A DNA stretch of 64,000 nucleotides from Phragmites australis (taxonomy: Eukaryota; Streptophyta; Magnoliopsida; Poales; Poaceae): NCBI RefSeq assembly GCF_958298935.1, contig NC_084930.1, positions 23,038,001 to 23,102,000 of the forward strand. The letters are read 5' to 3'. The notes beneath the pieces are model-generated. The model had not been told where the DNA came from. It searched no databases and saw only the letters and a program-made list of their open reading frames with translations. Below are positions 20,985 through 32,091 of the stretch, in pieces. The translations under genes and the position numbers were made by a program. Positions within the stretch are counted from its first letter, which is position 1, and every line of letters begins with the position of its first letter.

Positions 20985-23900
20985 TGTCACGCCCAATTTT
21001 TCAAAAGAACAACCAAGTGCATTCCACATGTATGCCATAATCAGTTTCATTATAAATACGGTGACATTATTAGTGATATATAGTTCTATTTTAAACAAAA
21101 CAACTGTATTAAAATAAATACCAGTGTTTTTTAAACAGCAGCGGAAGAACAAGCTCCAAAGAAAGCATCAGAGCACACAACAGGCAATCAACTGGGGGCA
21201 ACACAACCTAGGATGCTCTGTCTTCATTGTAATCTTTAGCATTCTTGATCTCCACATAGATTTCTTCCACTAAGCAACATTTATTATTAGAAACAAGTGT
21301 GAGTACACAACGTACTTTGCAAGTGTAGGAAAGTTTGATGTGGGGCTTAAGTCAAGAAAAGGTTAGACACTGTTTTACTACACTAAGCAACCTTAACATA
21401 TAACTACAAGAAATAGGCATCCTATTTACTAAATATGAACACACAACTTAAACAAGAGGAACAACTCATCGGATTCTATCCGACTACCAAGCTCAGCAGA
21501 TATTCCATATCCGGCTACCAAAACTCACCAAGTAATCCCATTAGTTGGCTACCTGACCATCCATACCAGAATCCTGATCCTATCCAATCAAGAAGAAGTC
21601 TAAGTCCACTCTTGACCGTGACCACGGCTGATCAATCAGTTTTATACTCTGTAGAGTTTGCAAACTTTACCCACAAGTCATGATTAACTCTTTCCGGTAC
21701 CCGTCGGTATCTTACACACTTACGAGGTGTGCGCCGAGAGATCACTACAAGACCTTTACAAAGCTCCCGCCGACCTGCAATCACCCATGGAGGTTTCACC
21801 GCTAACAGTGATTCCATCACTGTAGAAGCCCCATCTTGTGCCACTCAACTGTCTAATGGTGCTCATTAAACTGGAGTGGTAGCTAATTAATTGGCCAGGT
21901 CGTACCCATATAGGCCTTGTGGTTGTGCGGTTTAGCCGGGTTACATGCTTCAAGAACCAGTCCTTAGAATCCCACACAGGAACAGACATATTCCCACCAT
22001 ACGGTACAACATATGCGCCTTCTTGCACCATCCTCAAACCAACCATCATGTTAGAATCCCTATACCATATTGCTACAAAAGATTATCATACCCGATTCAT
22101 GTTGCATAATCGTTAGTCAAGTTTAACTTCTAACCCAACCAGGACATCGACTAGCATATCTACCCTTTTCTTCGCATGACTCATTAATGGTGACAAGGAT
22201 AATCAGACAAAAGCTAATAAACCCTGTTCATAGGTTTTCAATTTAGACAAGCATGCAATGAAGGATAAACAACTAATATAAATTCCTAAAAATAGGTGCA
22301 AGATGTTTAGGGACACTTGCCTGGATGCTGCTCAGTGATCTTCATAAACCTAGTTCTGGCATAGCTCAATCTCAATCATGTAGCTTATCGAATCTCCAGA
22401 AACGTCATATTCTGCTCACCAGATCTACCGACAACAGAGAAAGCACAAAACAACTAAGAAATAATACACCAAATAGAGACAATACATCATAAAAACACTA
22501 TGGTTAGATAGGATATGATTTTAGAAGAATTTGGGCACAAGAACTGCTCAAATCAGAGTTCAGACAGAGGAGAGCAAGCTCTTAGAAGATTATATTAGGG
22601 TTTAAAAGAAAAAGGAGCCAGAATATTCTCTAAAAATATTCTCGACCAATTGTTTGCCAAAGGAAAACCTAACTATGGCGATGGCATGACATTGGCACGA
22701 AAGAGAATGAAGGGCTCAGTGCATGCGACGATGATATGGTGGTGGTGTGATAGAATTTTAGGGTCTTGCCGGATAGGACAATAAAAGAATGTCTGATCAA
22801 GATTGTATGTGAGATCTTATTAAACCCCAACTAACAATTTGAGCGAAGTGGAACAAGGTGATGGCAAGTTGTCACTCACGTCGATATCCGGCAGTAGTGA
22901 GTTGCAACAAATTGAATAGAGCATGGTGTAAAATGCGAGAAGGCAAGCTTGGTTTTATGGTTTGTCTTGACAGACGAGATCTGAGGTAGTGGCAAAACAG
23001 TGACGAATGCTCCCAGGTACGGTGATGGCCGCGCACAGACACAGCGAAGTAGACACACGCGTTTCCAGAGATTGGATGTGATATTCAAGAAATAGTTTAA
23101 ATAGAAGGTTTTGATATTTCTTAGAACACGACTTGACAAGGTAGAACATCCAGGAACAAACTAGAGTAGGAGATCAAGCAGCGGTGGCTTGGGATGGTGG
23201 TGCTAGGATTGGGGCTTGCATTCCCGTTGCGACGCTGCAGATCCTGGAGGGCCCTCCATAGGTTGAGCAGAAAACGTGATTCAACACACCGTGACATGCT
23301 TTTAGGTATTGTTGAGGATAACCAGGGGCACGTCTCTATGAAAGGGATCAGTGGTTGGAGCTTCGGTCTACCGAGGAACACGGCTGATGTTTCTGGTGTG
23401 CTGGACGAGAGTAGGAATTGGGCAACAGGTATTGTGACATCGAGAATGGGGGATCTGTTGCAGATTTGGACAAACCAATTTGGGAGAATGTACATGACCA
23501 ACAGAGGCACGACTCAGCTAAAGGACTCATGGATTGGAGTGCTAGTTCACCAGGAAACGCGATCTAAACCCGTGCTGCATGCGCAGACCTCCAAACTAGG
23601 GAAGTGGCATGGCGATCGTGATCCTAGTGGCTTTAGGGCTCTAAATCTGATCTGGTTGGTGAGGGTGTGGGGAACATCTAGGGATATGTGCTGGTAAAAG
23701 GGCATGGCAATCCAAGCTATGATGGTCCGGGGAACACCGATGCCATTTGCAATGGCACGCACGTCCGTGACGGCGAAGACCGTGGCAGTGCGATGATGGA
23801 TCTGTGGGGACTAGGGGTTTGACTAGGGATCACTTGGGACAACAATGAAGGGAAAGGAGGAGGGGAAGGGGCTGGTCCTCACCTTGCTATGATTGTTGGG

Positions 23901-25405
23901 GAGGAGGTCGTCGAGCTGCCAAACGACAACATAGACGGCAACGTGTGCGTAGGTGGCGAGGCTTGAGAGGACGCACCGTGATAAGTGGCGCGGCTTGATC
24001 TTTGCTGAATCATCAGGAACGCTGATGACATCCCTAGAGCGCGTGCTGGACGAACCCAGGCACCGGAGAGCGGCCGCGATGATGTAGATCCCGGTGGGTT
24101 CTTTGCTCCTCTGGCCATGCTGCATCGAGGAGTTGTGTGCATTGACCAGGGGCACAGCTTGGTGGAAAATCAAGGCATTTGGCTGGGCGGATCACCGGGA
24201 ATGCGGATGCCAATTGTCGACAGCATGGCGGTGAACGGCAGCGGCGTCAGTGCACGAGTAGGGCAACGGTTGTGGCTATGATTTGGGGGGAATGGGAAGG
24301 GGCAAGGGAGGATGTGGAACTCCTATTTATAGCCTGGGTGCTACTGGCCACGAAATGGGGAGGGCAAAAAGGCCGGAGGTGGAATATGAAACGAACGGAT
24401 GAAAAATGAAACAAACAGCTATGGTTCGAAGACGATATCTGCACCTTCTGAACACCAAATTGGACATTTTCAGACTCTATCTTATAGTACTCCAAAAGAT
24501 ATAAAACTTTGGTATTCATTGGAATTTCTGGAAATTCCATCTTGATTTACAAAAATGCATCACAAGTTAAACTATTTGAATTCACCCTTATCTGCGCAGC
24601 ACTTATCTCAAGGGTAATAACTCCTAGCTCCATTATCCAAATGGAGACTTCCATAGGTGCAAATCGAAGATCTCAACGAGACCTACAACTTTGGTATGGT
24701 CAAGATTTGCATTTGATGCCGTCTTGAACTCTAAATGTGAGGGAGAAGACGAGACTGGCGACAAGGCGTGACTAGCAGCCGGCTTCAGTTGCCATTATGG
24801 CCATTAGAGACATTTAGAGTAGCAGTTTTTGATCTTGAGTTGAGGGGAATAAAGATTGGATTGATGTGGGAGATTGAATGAAGAAATGATGGGGGAGAGA
24901 GGGGAGGGAAGTGCCATGGAGACGGGCAGCTGAGCGGCCGTGGCTGCCAGGCGAATGGATGCCGTTGTTTGGAGGTGGATGGAAATGATCTGGTACATGC
25001 ACATGCAAGCGAGCTGGTTTGGGCTGGCTTTAGCACACTTGTGGGCCATCTTGCTAGCAATCCAACATGATGCAAGGTTGATGGCATGTTGCTAGTCTGG
25101 AGCCACAGGCTAGAGAGAAAAATATTGAGGAAAGGCACTGCACATTGGGTTGGATAAAAAAACACGTTAGATGAGATTGTCCACGGAGGACATTTGGATG
25201 ATATGGGAAAAATGGAACAAGGATTGACCCAATCTTGAAATTCCTTAACATATTCTAATATTTTATAAATACATTTTTCATCACACAAAACAAATTGTTT
25301 TTAAACTCTAAAATAAATTTAGAAAATCTTTCAAACTTCAGGAAAAATATTATTTTATTGTTTTAAAATGCTCACAACCCAAAATCGGAATTTTGGGGTG
25401 TGACA
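20985..25405 (-). mobile_element. Solo gypsy LTR, 4.4 kb, minus strand
   Basis: The segment begins TGTCACGCCC and ends GGGTGTGACA in plus orientation, so it is bounded by TG...CA. It is flanked by CCTGT (20980-20984) and CCCGT (25406-25410), a 5-bp target duplication with one transition. No pol domain is present in the 4,421 bp. Inverted, it carries the long-LTR words also found at 4071-6815 (for example the inverted GTAGAGTTTGCAAAC/GTTTTATACTCTG block near 21637-21665) and a short exon with a GC-type donor at 22321-22424. A solo LTR arises by recombination between the two LTRs of one element, so the internal region has been lost. Confidence 0.85.
22321..22424 (-). other. Putative LTR exon 2 in the solo LTR
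   Basis: On the minus strand TGTCGGTAG precedes 104 bases ending CATCCAG, followed by GCAAGTGTCC. A GC-type donor (CAG/GCAAGT) in the same place as in the young element at 54867/54868 supports a conserved splice plan. Stops in the acidic frame show decay. Confidence 0.55.
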
Positions 25406-25846
25406 CCCGTCGTCTGCAAGCACGAGCCTGTGACACCACCGAGAACAAGTTTGCAGTTGTATCACCCATCTTGGCTGCAGCGCCGATGCTCGTTGTCATG
25501 CCATCATCGACAAGGTTGTCGCCTCTCCAATCAGTTACTCCACCCCATGCTTCTCATCCTCATCACCATGCCAGCTATCGCTCCAAGTTAGCACCTTCCT
25601 CCAACACCTCCTGGCCACCATTGCCACGCCACCCTCATCGAGGCCACTGCTCCCAGTCGAGGTCCTCGAGCGGATCAACCTAACGTTGTTCATTCATGTG
25701 CTTGTGTTGGTGCTTCAGGCATGCATTTTCCTCCATGGTTATGATGGCTACCTTAGCAACAAATGAGCTATCATCATCTTGAGCAAATCATCAACTTGCA
25801 CTGTAGCCTAAGCGTCTGTGTTGCTCACTCCATGACTGTAGGGTGA

Positions 25847-26022
25847 TGCTAAAGTATATGGTAAAGGATCTGTAAGGATTTGGTTATTATGGTAGGGTAG
25901 GATTAGTTTTCATTTTATCTCTAATATTTCTTGAGATTAAAGCCACCATATACTGTATATAAAAAGCCCACTAGGCTCAATAAAATCATCAACAATTATC
26001 ATAATACATTCATCTTTCTACA
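25847..26022 (+). repeat. Right LTR of the short LTR element
   Basis: It is the partner of 20404-20577 and ends TTTCTACA, followed by GTATG. No clear polypurine tract precedes it. Confidence 0.8.
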
Positions 26023-26112
26023 GTATGATTAAGTTCTTCGCCTTGCTGTTTGGCACAACAGTCACCATGTTCTGCACCGTCACTTCATTACTTCCAGAAC
26101 CTCGAAAGGTTT

Positions 26113-26168
26113 GAAGACCTTCTCCCAAATTTCAAAGTCCTGTGCCTGAATGTCTTCAAACCTTTTGA
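26113..26168. repeat. Imperfect hairpin, 17 of 18 paired
   Basis: CTCGAAAGGTTTGAAGAC and GTCTTCAAACCTTTTGAG face each other across about 22 bases, with one G-T type mismatch. Confidence 0.8.
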
Positions 26169-26188
26169 GTTTGTAATAATGTTCCCAA

Positions 26189-26255
26189 ATTTTGTAAGTT
26201 GATGAGTTGATGGAGGCACAAGACGCATTATTACCAACTCATCAACTTACAAAAT
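26189..26255. repeat. Perfect 21-bp inverted repeat, 25-base loop
   Basis: The 21 bases at 26189-26209 (ATTTTGTAAGTTGATGAGTT plus G) are the exact reverse complement of 26235-26255. Twenty-one perfect pairs in otherwise worn DNA stand out. The right arm is also similar to 19537-19556. Confidence 0.9.
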
Positions 26256-26861
26256 GTGAGCTTCATTGCATGGATGAGTTCACTAGACACACCTCCATAA
26301 CATCCCTAAAAGAATCTCCATAAAATTCTAACCCTAGAGGCAACTCTCCCTATCTAAACCTCTCGGTTCGGTGCTACTGTTGCACTTCCTTTTTATTATC
26401 AAATCGTGAACACTCCTTGTTCAACATAAAAACATCCAATCGGCCGCTTGGGCCTCAATCTCCATCTGACGTCACGCACATGGGTCAAAGCACGCCCCAT
26501 CTAGGCCACATCATGCACGCTAAGATGGTGCACCCTGCTAGGGCCATGCCCTCAAGGCGTCCTCATTGTGCCCGCATGGGTAGTGCTCGGCCAAGTCTCA
26601 CCGCACTAGCACTCCACCTATGAGCTAGACCGTGCACGCCACACCCACATGGGTTGTGACATGCGCGCCCAACCGCTCACTCTCATGGGGCATTGTGCTC
26701 TCCATCTGCCGCCTCGGCTGATCCGCTTCATGTGTGCCACTCTGTCGACTGGGCTGCTAGCCAACACCGCACCTCAGGCCACCAATATGGCAAGGCGAGC
26801 TTGCCGATGCACAATGCACCTTTTTAAACTCTTCCCTTTTTATTTCATATCACAGACCACA
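26256..26861 (+). other. GC-richer segment related to 19650-20170
   Basis: Several short frames are open, but none is recognised. The composition and some words resemble the block after 19650, consistent with a duplicated or LTR-like pair around the short LTR element. Confidence 0.35.
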
Positions 26862-26879
26862 ACAACAAAAATAGTCATC

Positions 26880-27030
26880 CATGTCAGGTCATTAGTGCTG
26901 GCTATCCAGCACTGACACACATGAAGTATTAGTGCTGTTCGTAACTTTCTATTCTCGATCAATGCTTGAGCCGAGTTGAACCAGCACAGATATTCATCAG
27001 TGCTAGTTTATGTTACGGACCAATACTAAT
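26880..27030 (+). repeat. Left subterminal array (copy C)
   Basis: Units of AGTGCTGG and CCAGCACTGA recur between about 26890 and 27010 in both orientations. The third family-specific motif in this window differs from those of copies A/D and B. Confidence 0.7.
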
Positions 27031-27595
27031 AAATATATAGTATATAAAAGGTGTCTTCTTCTCTCCCTAGCTGGAATAGAACAAAGAGGAGCTCTGTTCT
27101 GCTTGGCTCCCATCATTTGTGCCCAACCTTGCATTTAGAGACTTCAAAATTTGGAGGAATCTTTGTACCCAAGGTGCTCCAAGGCTAGTAAGATTATCTA
27201 TATTTTATTTTGATTTAGATTTACTTTCTAGATTGCTCTAGGTTTGAATGTATGTGATTGCTCTATGGTGATAAATTTTAGGAGGAGCTAGAGCTCCAAT
27301 TAAGCTCTAATTGAGTAAAAATTACAATTTTCTCATTGTATGGCATGTATATATGATCTACATTTCATTTGTTGTTAGATTTATTTGCTCGGTTGCTCTA
27401 TATTTGAATGTATGCGATTATGCCATGGTGATCTAGGTCTCCAATTTTATAGTAGTGATTTAAGAAAAACAAAGGTTAAAATCACATCTAAATAAATTAA
27501 AACCTAGATCCAATTTTCTAGTAGTGAATTAGGAAAAATAATTAAAAATCATCTAAATATATCAAATTATTTAATATGAATATTATGCTATAGGG

Positions 27596-30500
27596 ATGGC
27601 ACGTCCACCCGCTAGTCGCAAGCCGGTGTGGCAGTATTTAAAAGGTGCATCCTCTAACCGGAGCTAAGTGCCAGAAGGTGATGAGCCATCTAACATCGAG
27701 AAATCAAGATACAAGGTAATTCAATAAATTATATGTGCTTTTGAAATATTGCATGGTTATCAGTTCAATGGTTTTTTAATGATTGCTAAAAGGTAATGAT
27801 AATCATAAATTTCCAGATGGTCCAGACATGGATGTGCAAGGCTGACTGTCATGGCCTAGAGTTCTTTCATGGCGTGGAGGCTTTTTTGAGGGCTACAGCG
27901 GTGTACAACAAGCCAAAAAAACAAGCATGATGGTCACTATATATGATGTTCGTGCGTTGATTGCAAGAATAAGAAACAGTTCTCAGGTATAGAGCAGATC
28001 CGTGCACACTTGTTTCGCAGGGGTTTCAAGCTTGGTTATATCCGTTGGACCAAGCACGGTGAACATGAGGAGGTTGTGCATGAAGAGGAAGACACAGTCG
28101 AAAAAGACAGAGGCAATGATATGGTGGCTAACAAAGACATCGATATGTCGGCGTTCGAAGATACTTTTGTTGGCAATGATGATGAGGCATAGATGAAATG
28201 TTGCGCAACACAGAGGGAGACTACACCAATGAAAAGCAACATGAAAAGTTCCAACGCATGATAGAGGACTATAAAACACCGGTGTTCCTAAGCTATAAGA
28301 AAGAGCACAACAAGCTACATATTATGCTAACATTACTGTAATTAAAGTCTAGCAATGGTTGGTCTGATAAGGGATTTAATGAGTTATTACGATTCTTGAG
28401 GGACTTGCTTCTAGAGGTCAACGAGTTGCCTAAAAATACATACCACACCAAGTAGATTGTCTGCCTGTTGGGGTTGGTAGTATGGAAAATACATGCATGT
28501 CGAAATGACTACATGTTGTATTTCAATGGGGATGCAGACTTGGAAGCTTGTTGAGTTTGAGGTACATCACGGTATAAGCGATGATTTAGGGGAGAAGAGT
28601 AAGGATAAAAGACCCCCCGCTAAGATGGTTTGGTATTTCCATATAATATCCTGTTTGAAGCAATTGTTTGCCAATAAAGCGAATGCCAAGTTGGTGCGAT
28701 GACAGACTGAAGGACGCAAGAAAGATGGAATGCTTAGACACCTTGTTGATGGAATGCAATGGAGGAGCTTCAATACAAAATATAAGGAATTCAAAGCTGA
28801 AGTGAGGAATATAAGATTCGGGTTGAGTACGGTTGGGATGAATCCTTTCGGCAACATGAGCAATTGCCATAGCACTTGGCCCTTGCCTCTCTGTATCTAC
28901 AACCTTCCATCTGGGCTATGTATGAAGCGGAGGTTCCTTATGATGCATTTTCTGATGAGTGGGCCAATTCAACCTGGCAACAATATTGATGTGTGTCTCG
29001 AACTATTGCTTGAAGATCTCCTTGTACTATGGAAAGATGGCATACAAGTGTGGGATGAAAACAAACGTAAGCATTTCACCCTACACATAATGCTCCTATG
29101 TTTAAAAAGCGATCAATTTTTTGGAACCTACCTAATTGGAAGCACCTGATGATCAAACACGCTATTGGCATCATGAATGTGGAGAAGAACATGTTTGATA
29201 GCTTGATTGGTACCTTACAAGACATACCTAGCAAAATAAAAGATACACTCAATAATTGAAGATACGAAGGTAAGGAATTCTGCATCCTAAATCCCTAGAC
29301 AATGGAGAACTTCCATGGCTTGCTACACCCTAAGCAAGGAAGAGAAGATCAGCATGTGTAATTGCATGCATGCAATTAAAGTTTCGACCGGTTACTCCTC
29401 CAATGTAAAGAGATTAGTGAACAAGAAAACTTTGAAGTTAGCTGGCATGAACTCCCATGATAATCACATGATGATGATACAATTGCATGCTATTGCAATT
29501 AGAGGTATTTTGCCGGATAAGGTCCGAGACCTCATAAAGTTGTGTTTATGTTTTCAATGCAATTTCACAGAAGGTCATCGATCCGAGCAAACTAACAAAG
29601 CTATAGGAAGATGTGGTCCATACTATATGCCAGCTTGAGAGTATTTTCCCTTCATTGTTTTTTGACATAATGCCTTATCTAATCGTTCATATCATGCATG
29701 AGATAAAGTAGCTTGGCCCTGTGTTTCTGCATCAGGTATATCCTTTCAAAAGGTTCATGTCAGTTCTAAAGAAACGTGTTCGTAACCGAGGTCGACCGGA
29801 AGGTTGCATGGCATAACACTAGGTAACAGAGGTGGTCATTGAGTTCGCCATTGATTACATGGATCTGAAGGCAATTGGTAAGCATGTCTCTCTCCATGAG
29901 GGAAGGATAAAGGGGAAAGGGCAGCTAGGTCATAATACAGTCCATACCAATAATTATGTTTAATTCACCCAAGTACATTTCATAGTTCTGCAACAATCAG
30001 TTGTAGTGGGCCCTTATGTCAATATGCACGTGCAAATGCTACGGTCCACAAATCCAACAAAGTTAGAAGATTGGATCGCAAGAGAGCATCGAGATAATTT
30101 CAGCAGTTAGTTACGTAGACACATGATGGATAAAGATATAGAAGATGCACTGTTGGAAATGCTGGCTAATGGGCCGTCAACTACAATTTATACATACAAA
30201 GCATACGATATTAAGGGCAATACATTTTAGCCGAGAACACAAGACAACAAGAGCACTAACCAAAATAGTGGTGTCTGTATTGATGCCTACGACCGTGATG
30301 GCACCTACTATGAATTCATAGGGGAGACTGGGAGCTTCAATATGGAGAATAGTTGAAGATCCCTGTTCCGGTGCCAATGGGTCAAACTCCTAGGTGGAGT
30401 GAATACTGACAAGTACGTTATGACTACCATTAACCTCAAACTCATCAAATACAAAGAATAACCATTCGTGCTCGCCAAAGATGTTACACAAGCATTCTAT

Positions 30501-30731
30501 GTAAAGGACACGAACCCAGCTAACAAGGAGGAGCGCCATGTGGTTCTTCAAGGAAAAAGAAAGATTATCGGTGTTGAGGATGTCATCGACGAGGACGACT
30601 ACAATCAATTCGATGACCTACCTCCTTTCGGAGAGAATATCGACCTACCTCTCATTAACGATGCCGAGGAACCTACCTACATACGTTGCGATCATAACAA
30701 AGCTATATTCGTTCAACGAAAGCAGCTTTGA
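27596..30731 (+). pseudogene. TNP2-type CACTA transposase (copy C), heavily mutated
   Basis: The start at 27596 (MARPPASRKPVWQYLKG) is followed by the transposase-associated domain (27830-28190, HLFRRGFKLGYIRWTKHGEHEEVV in frame from about 28003), an acidic segment, and the Transposase_21 core spread over several frames (28730-29150, NPFGNMSNCHSTWP and IYNLPSGLCMKR; then ILNVEKNMFDSL-like words at about 29175). DUF4218 pieces lie at 29640-30010 and the DUF4216 end at 30180-30731 (GKRKIIGVEDVIDEDDYNQF). At least a dozen stops and frameshifts and a gap near 29100-29160 make it non-functional. The last 88 codons are open. Confidence 0.85.
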
Positions 30732-31004
30732 TGCAATAATTAATTCATGATTCACTGTAATTTGTATCAAGGACATGTATTAAGTAAGAATATGCTTTAT
30801 TTCTTTTTTAAGTAAAAGTTCATAGCTATCATTTATGCTTTAATTTGTACCAAGAATATGCCTTAATTTCTATTAAGTAAAAATCTTTAATTTGTAATAA
30901 ACATATACATTGCCTAATATAAACACTAGTCATGGTTGGCTAGTCATGGTCGGAAACATTGGCCATGGTCGAAAATGTTGGTTGTAAAAAAAAGGGAAAA
31001 CAAT

Positions 31005-31130
31005 ATCAGTGTCGGCTCAAGGAACAAGCGGCACTAATAGTCCAAGCATCATGTCAGCTGAGTTCTACAACCAGCACTGATACAAGCATCAGTGCCAGTC
31101 GTAGAACCTAGCCGGCACTGACTCTATCCC
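31005..31130 (+). repeat. Right subterminal array (copy C)
   Basis: GTGTCGGCTCAAGG, GCGGCACTAATAG, CAGCACTGATAC, CAGTGCCAGTCG and CCGGCACTGACTC follow one another. They mark the right end of the element. Confidence 0.7.
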
Positions 31131-31139
31131 TATTCTTGA

Positions 31140-32000
31140 TATTGGTCTTCTTCTTCTTCTTGATATGATCAATTGCGTTGACCATGTCTTCAATGGAGAT
31201 TGGATAATCAATCTTGGCACTAATTTTCTTCATGTTCTTTTCTACTTGTGGGATGAGCTTGGCGACCTTGGGATCCATCTCTTCATCACTTGAGGTGCGT
31301 TGCTCGTCATCTTCATAGCTCTCTTCATCTTCATCTCCATCATCTTCATCACTTGCTTGTGAGAGCAAGGTTCTTGACGTCAGATGAAGAAAAAGCTTCT
31401 ACCCCCATGTTCATTGTCATTTCATGGGCGGTGATCTTGCCGATTACTTGGCTTGGAGTCATCTTCTTGATGTCACTCCTGTCGTAGATGATGGATACTA
31501 TCAACTTGTATTTTAGACGAAGAGCTTGAAGTATCCTTTTCACCACTTGATTGACTCCAATTTGTGTTAAACCTAGCCCATTGATCTCATAGATAGGCCT
31601 GCGAGCAGCGAGTGCCCTTTGTAAGTTGCGATAAGAATATTCAATCGTGAGTACATGTCATTGGTACATTCATGGGCAAGTTATTTAATGTTATTTAGCT
31701 TGGAGACTAGCACATGATATTTCTCATTGCGCACATCATTTGTGTCTTCATGTATTTTAATGAGACTAATCCAAATATCATGTGCATTGGAGAGAGAATA
31801 AACACGATTAAATGCATCAACGCATAAAGATGGTAAAAGGACACTCTTTGCTAATGCATCACATTGTCTCTCTTTGTTTGTGAGGCATTGCCTCATCCCT
31901 TCCTCCGTGATTCTCGAAACATCTAACCCCTTGGCTTGAAGAAAACAAGTCATTCAAATTTTCCATCAGGGGAAATTAGTGCCGTCAAAATATGGAGCGT
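31140..32000 (-). pseudogene. Ty1/copia gag remnant
   Basis: Read on the minus strand from about 31953, a UBN2-type copia gag is visible: MTCFLQAKGLDVSRITEEG, then DALAKSVLLPSL and AHDIWISLIKIHEDTNDV, then a basic to acidic C-terminal part (31546-31349 and 31368-31140, with long D/E runs and KKKKKTNIK). Stops separate the three pieces. Gag would form the virus-like particle. No protease, integrase or RT follows, because the sequence stops at CACTA copy C. Confidence 0.8.
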
Positions 32001-32059
32001 ATGGGTATCCATCCCAACTTTGGATGTCACAACTCTAGGTGGTTAAACCTTATCAAGAG

Positions 32060-32077
32060 CGCAAGACTCTGATACCA
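32060..32077 (-). other. Primer binding site of the copia element
   Basis: Minus-strand TGGTATCAGAGTCTTGCG matches the initiator tRNA-Met primer site and lies between the LTR and gag, as expected. A run of eleven G (32081-32091, plus strand) separates it from the LTR. Confidence 0.88.
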
Positions 32078-32091
32078 ATTGGGGGGGGGGG

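Larger units (their letters stand above)
20404..26022 (+). mobile_element. Short non-coding LTR element (TRIM-like), interrupted by a solo LTR
   Basis: Two related LTRs of 174 bp (20404-20577) and 176 bp (25847-26022) begin TGTTAGAG and TGCTAAAG and end TTCTATA and TTCTACA. The element is flanked by ATATG and GTATG, a target duplication with one mismatch. After subtraction of the 4.4-kb solo LTR inserted at 20985, the interior is only about 850 bp and has no gag or pol frame. I infer a TRIM-like non-autonomous element that would need enzymes from a related copia element. The LTRs differ at many sites, so it is old. Confidence 0.75.
26862..31146 (+). mobile_element. CACTA element, copy C, transposase gene only
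   Basis: A left region with CACAACAACAAAAATAG (about 26858) and units of CCAGCACTGA or AGTGCTGG leads to a degenerate TNP2 gene (27596-30731). A right array (31005-31130) has the same AGTGCCGG-type units, followed by CCCTATTCTTGATATTGG near 31131-31148, a worn inverted terminus. There is no second gene, unlike copies A, B and D. The right end abuts a copia gag remnant near 31140. The ends are too decayed to fix to the base. Confidence 0.75.

Noticed and set aside
23194..23697. 167-codon plus-strand ORF as a possible host gene
   Set aside because: It lies inside the solo LTR, antisense to it, and shows no recognised domain. Open frames are common in the GC-rich leader of such LTRs.
24785..25288. 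167-codon minus-strand ORF near the solo LTR start
   Set aside because: It is in sense with the LTR but low in complexity and without a domain. It is more likely non-coding U3.
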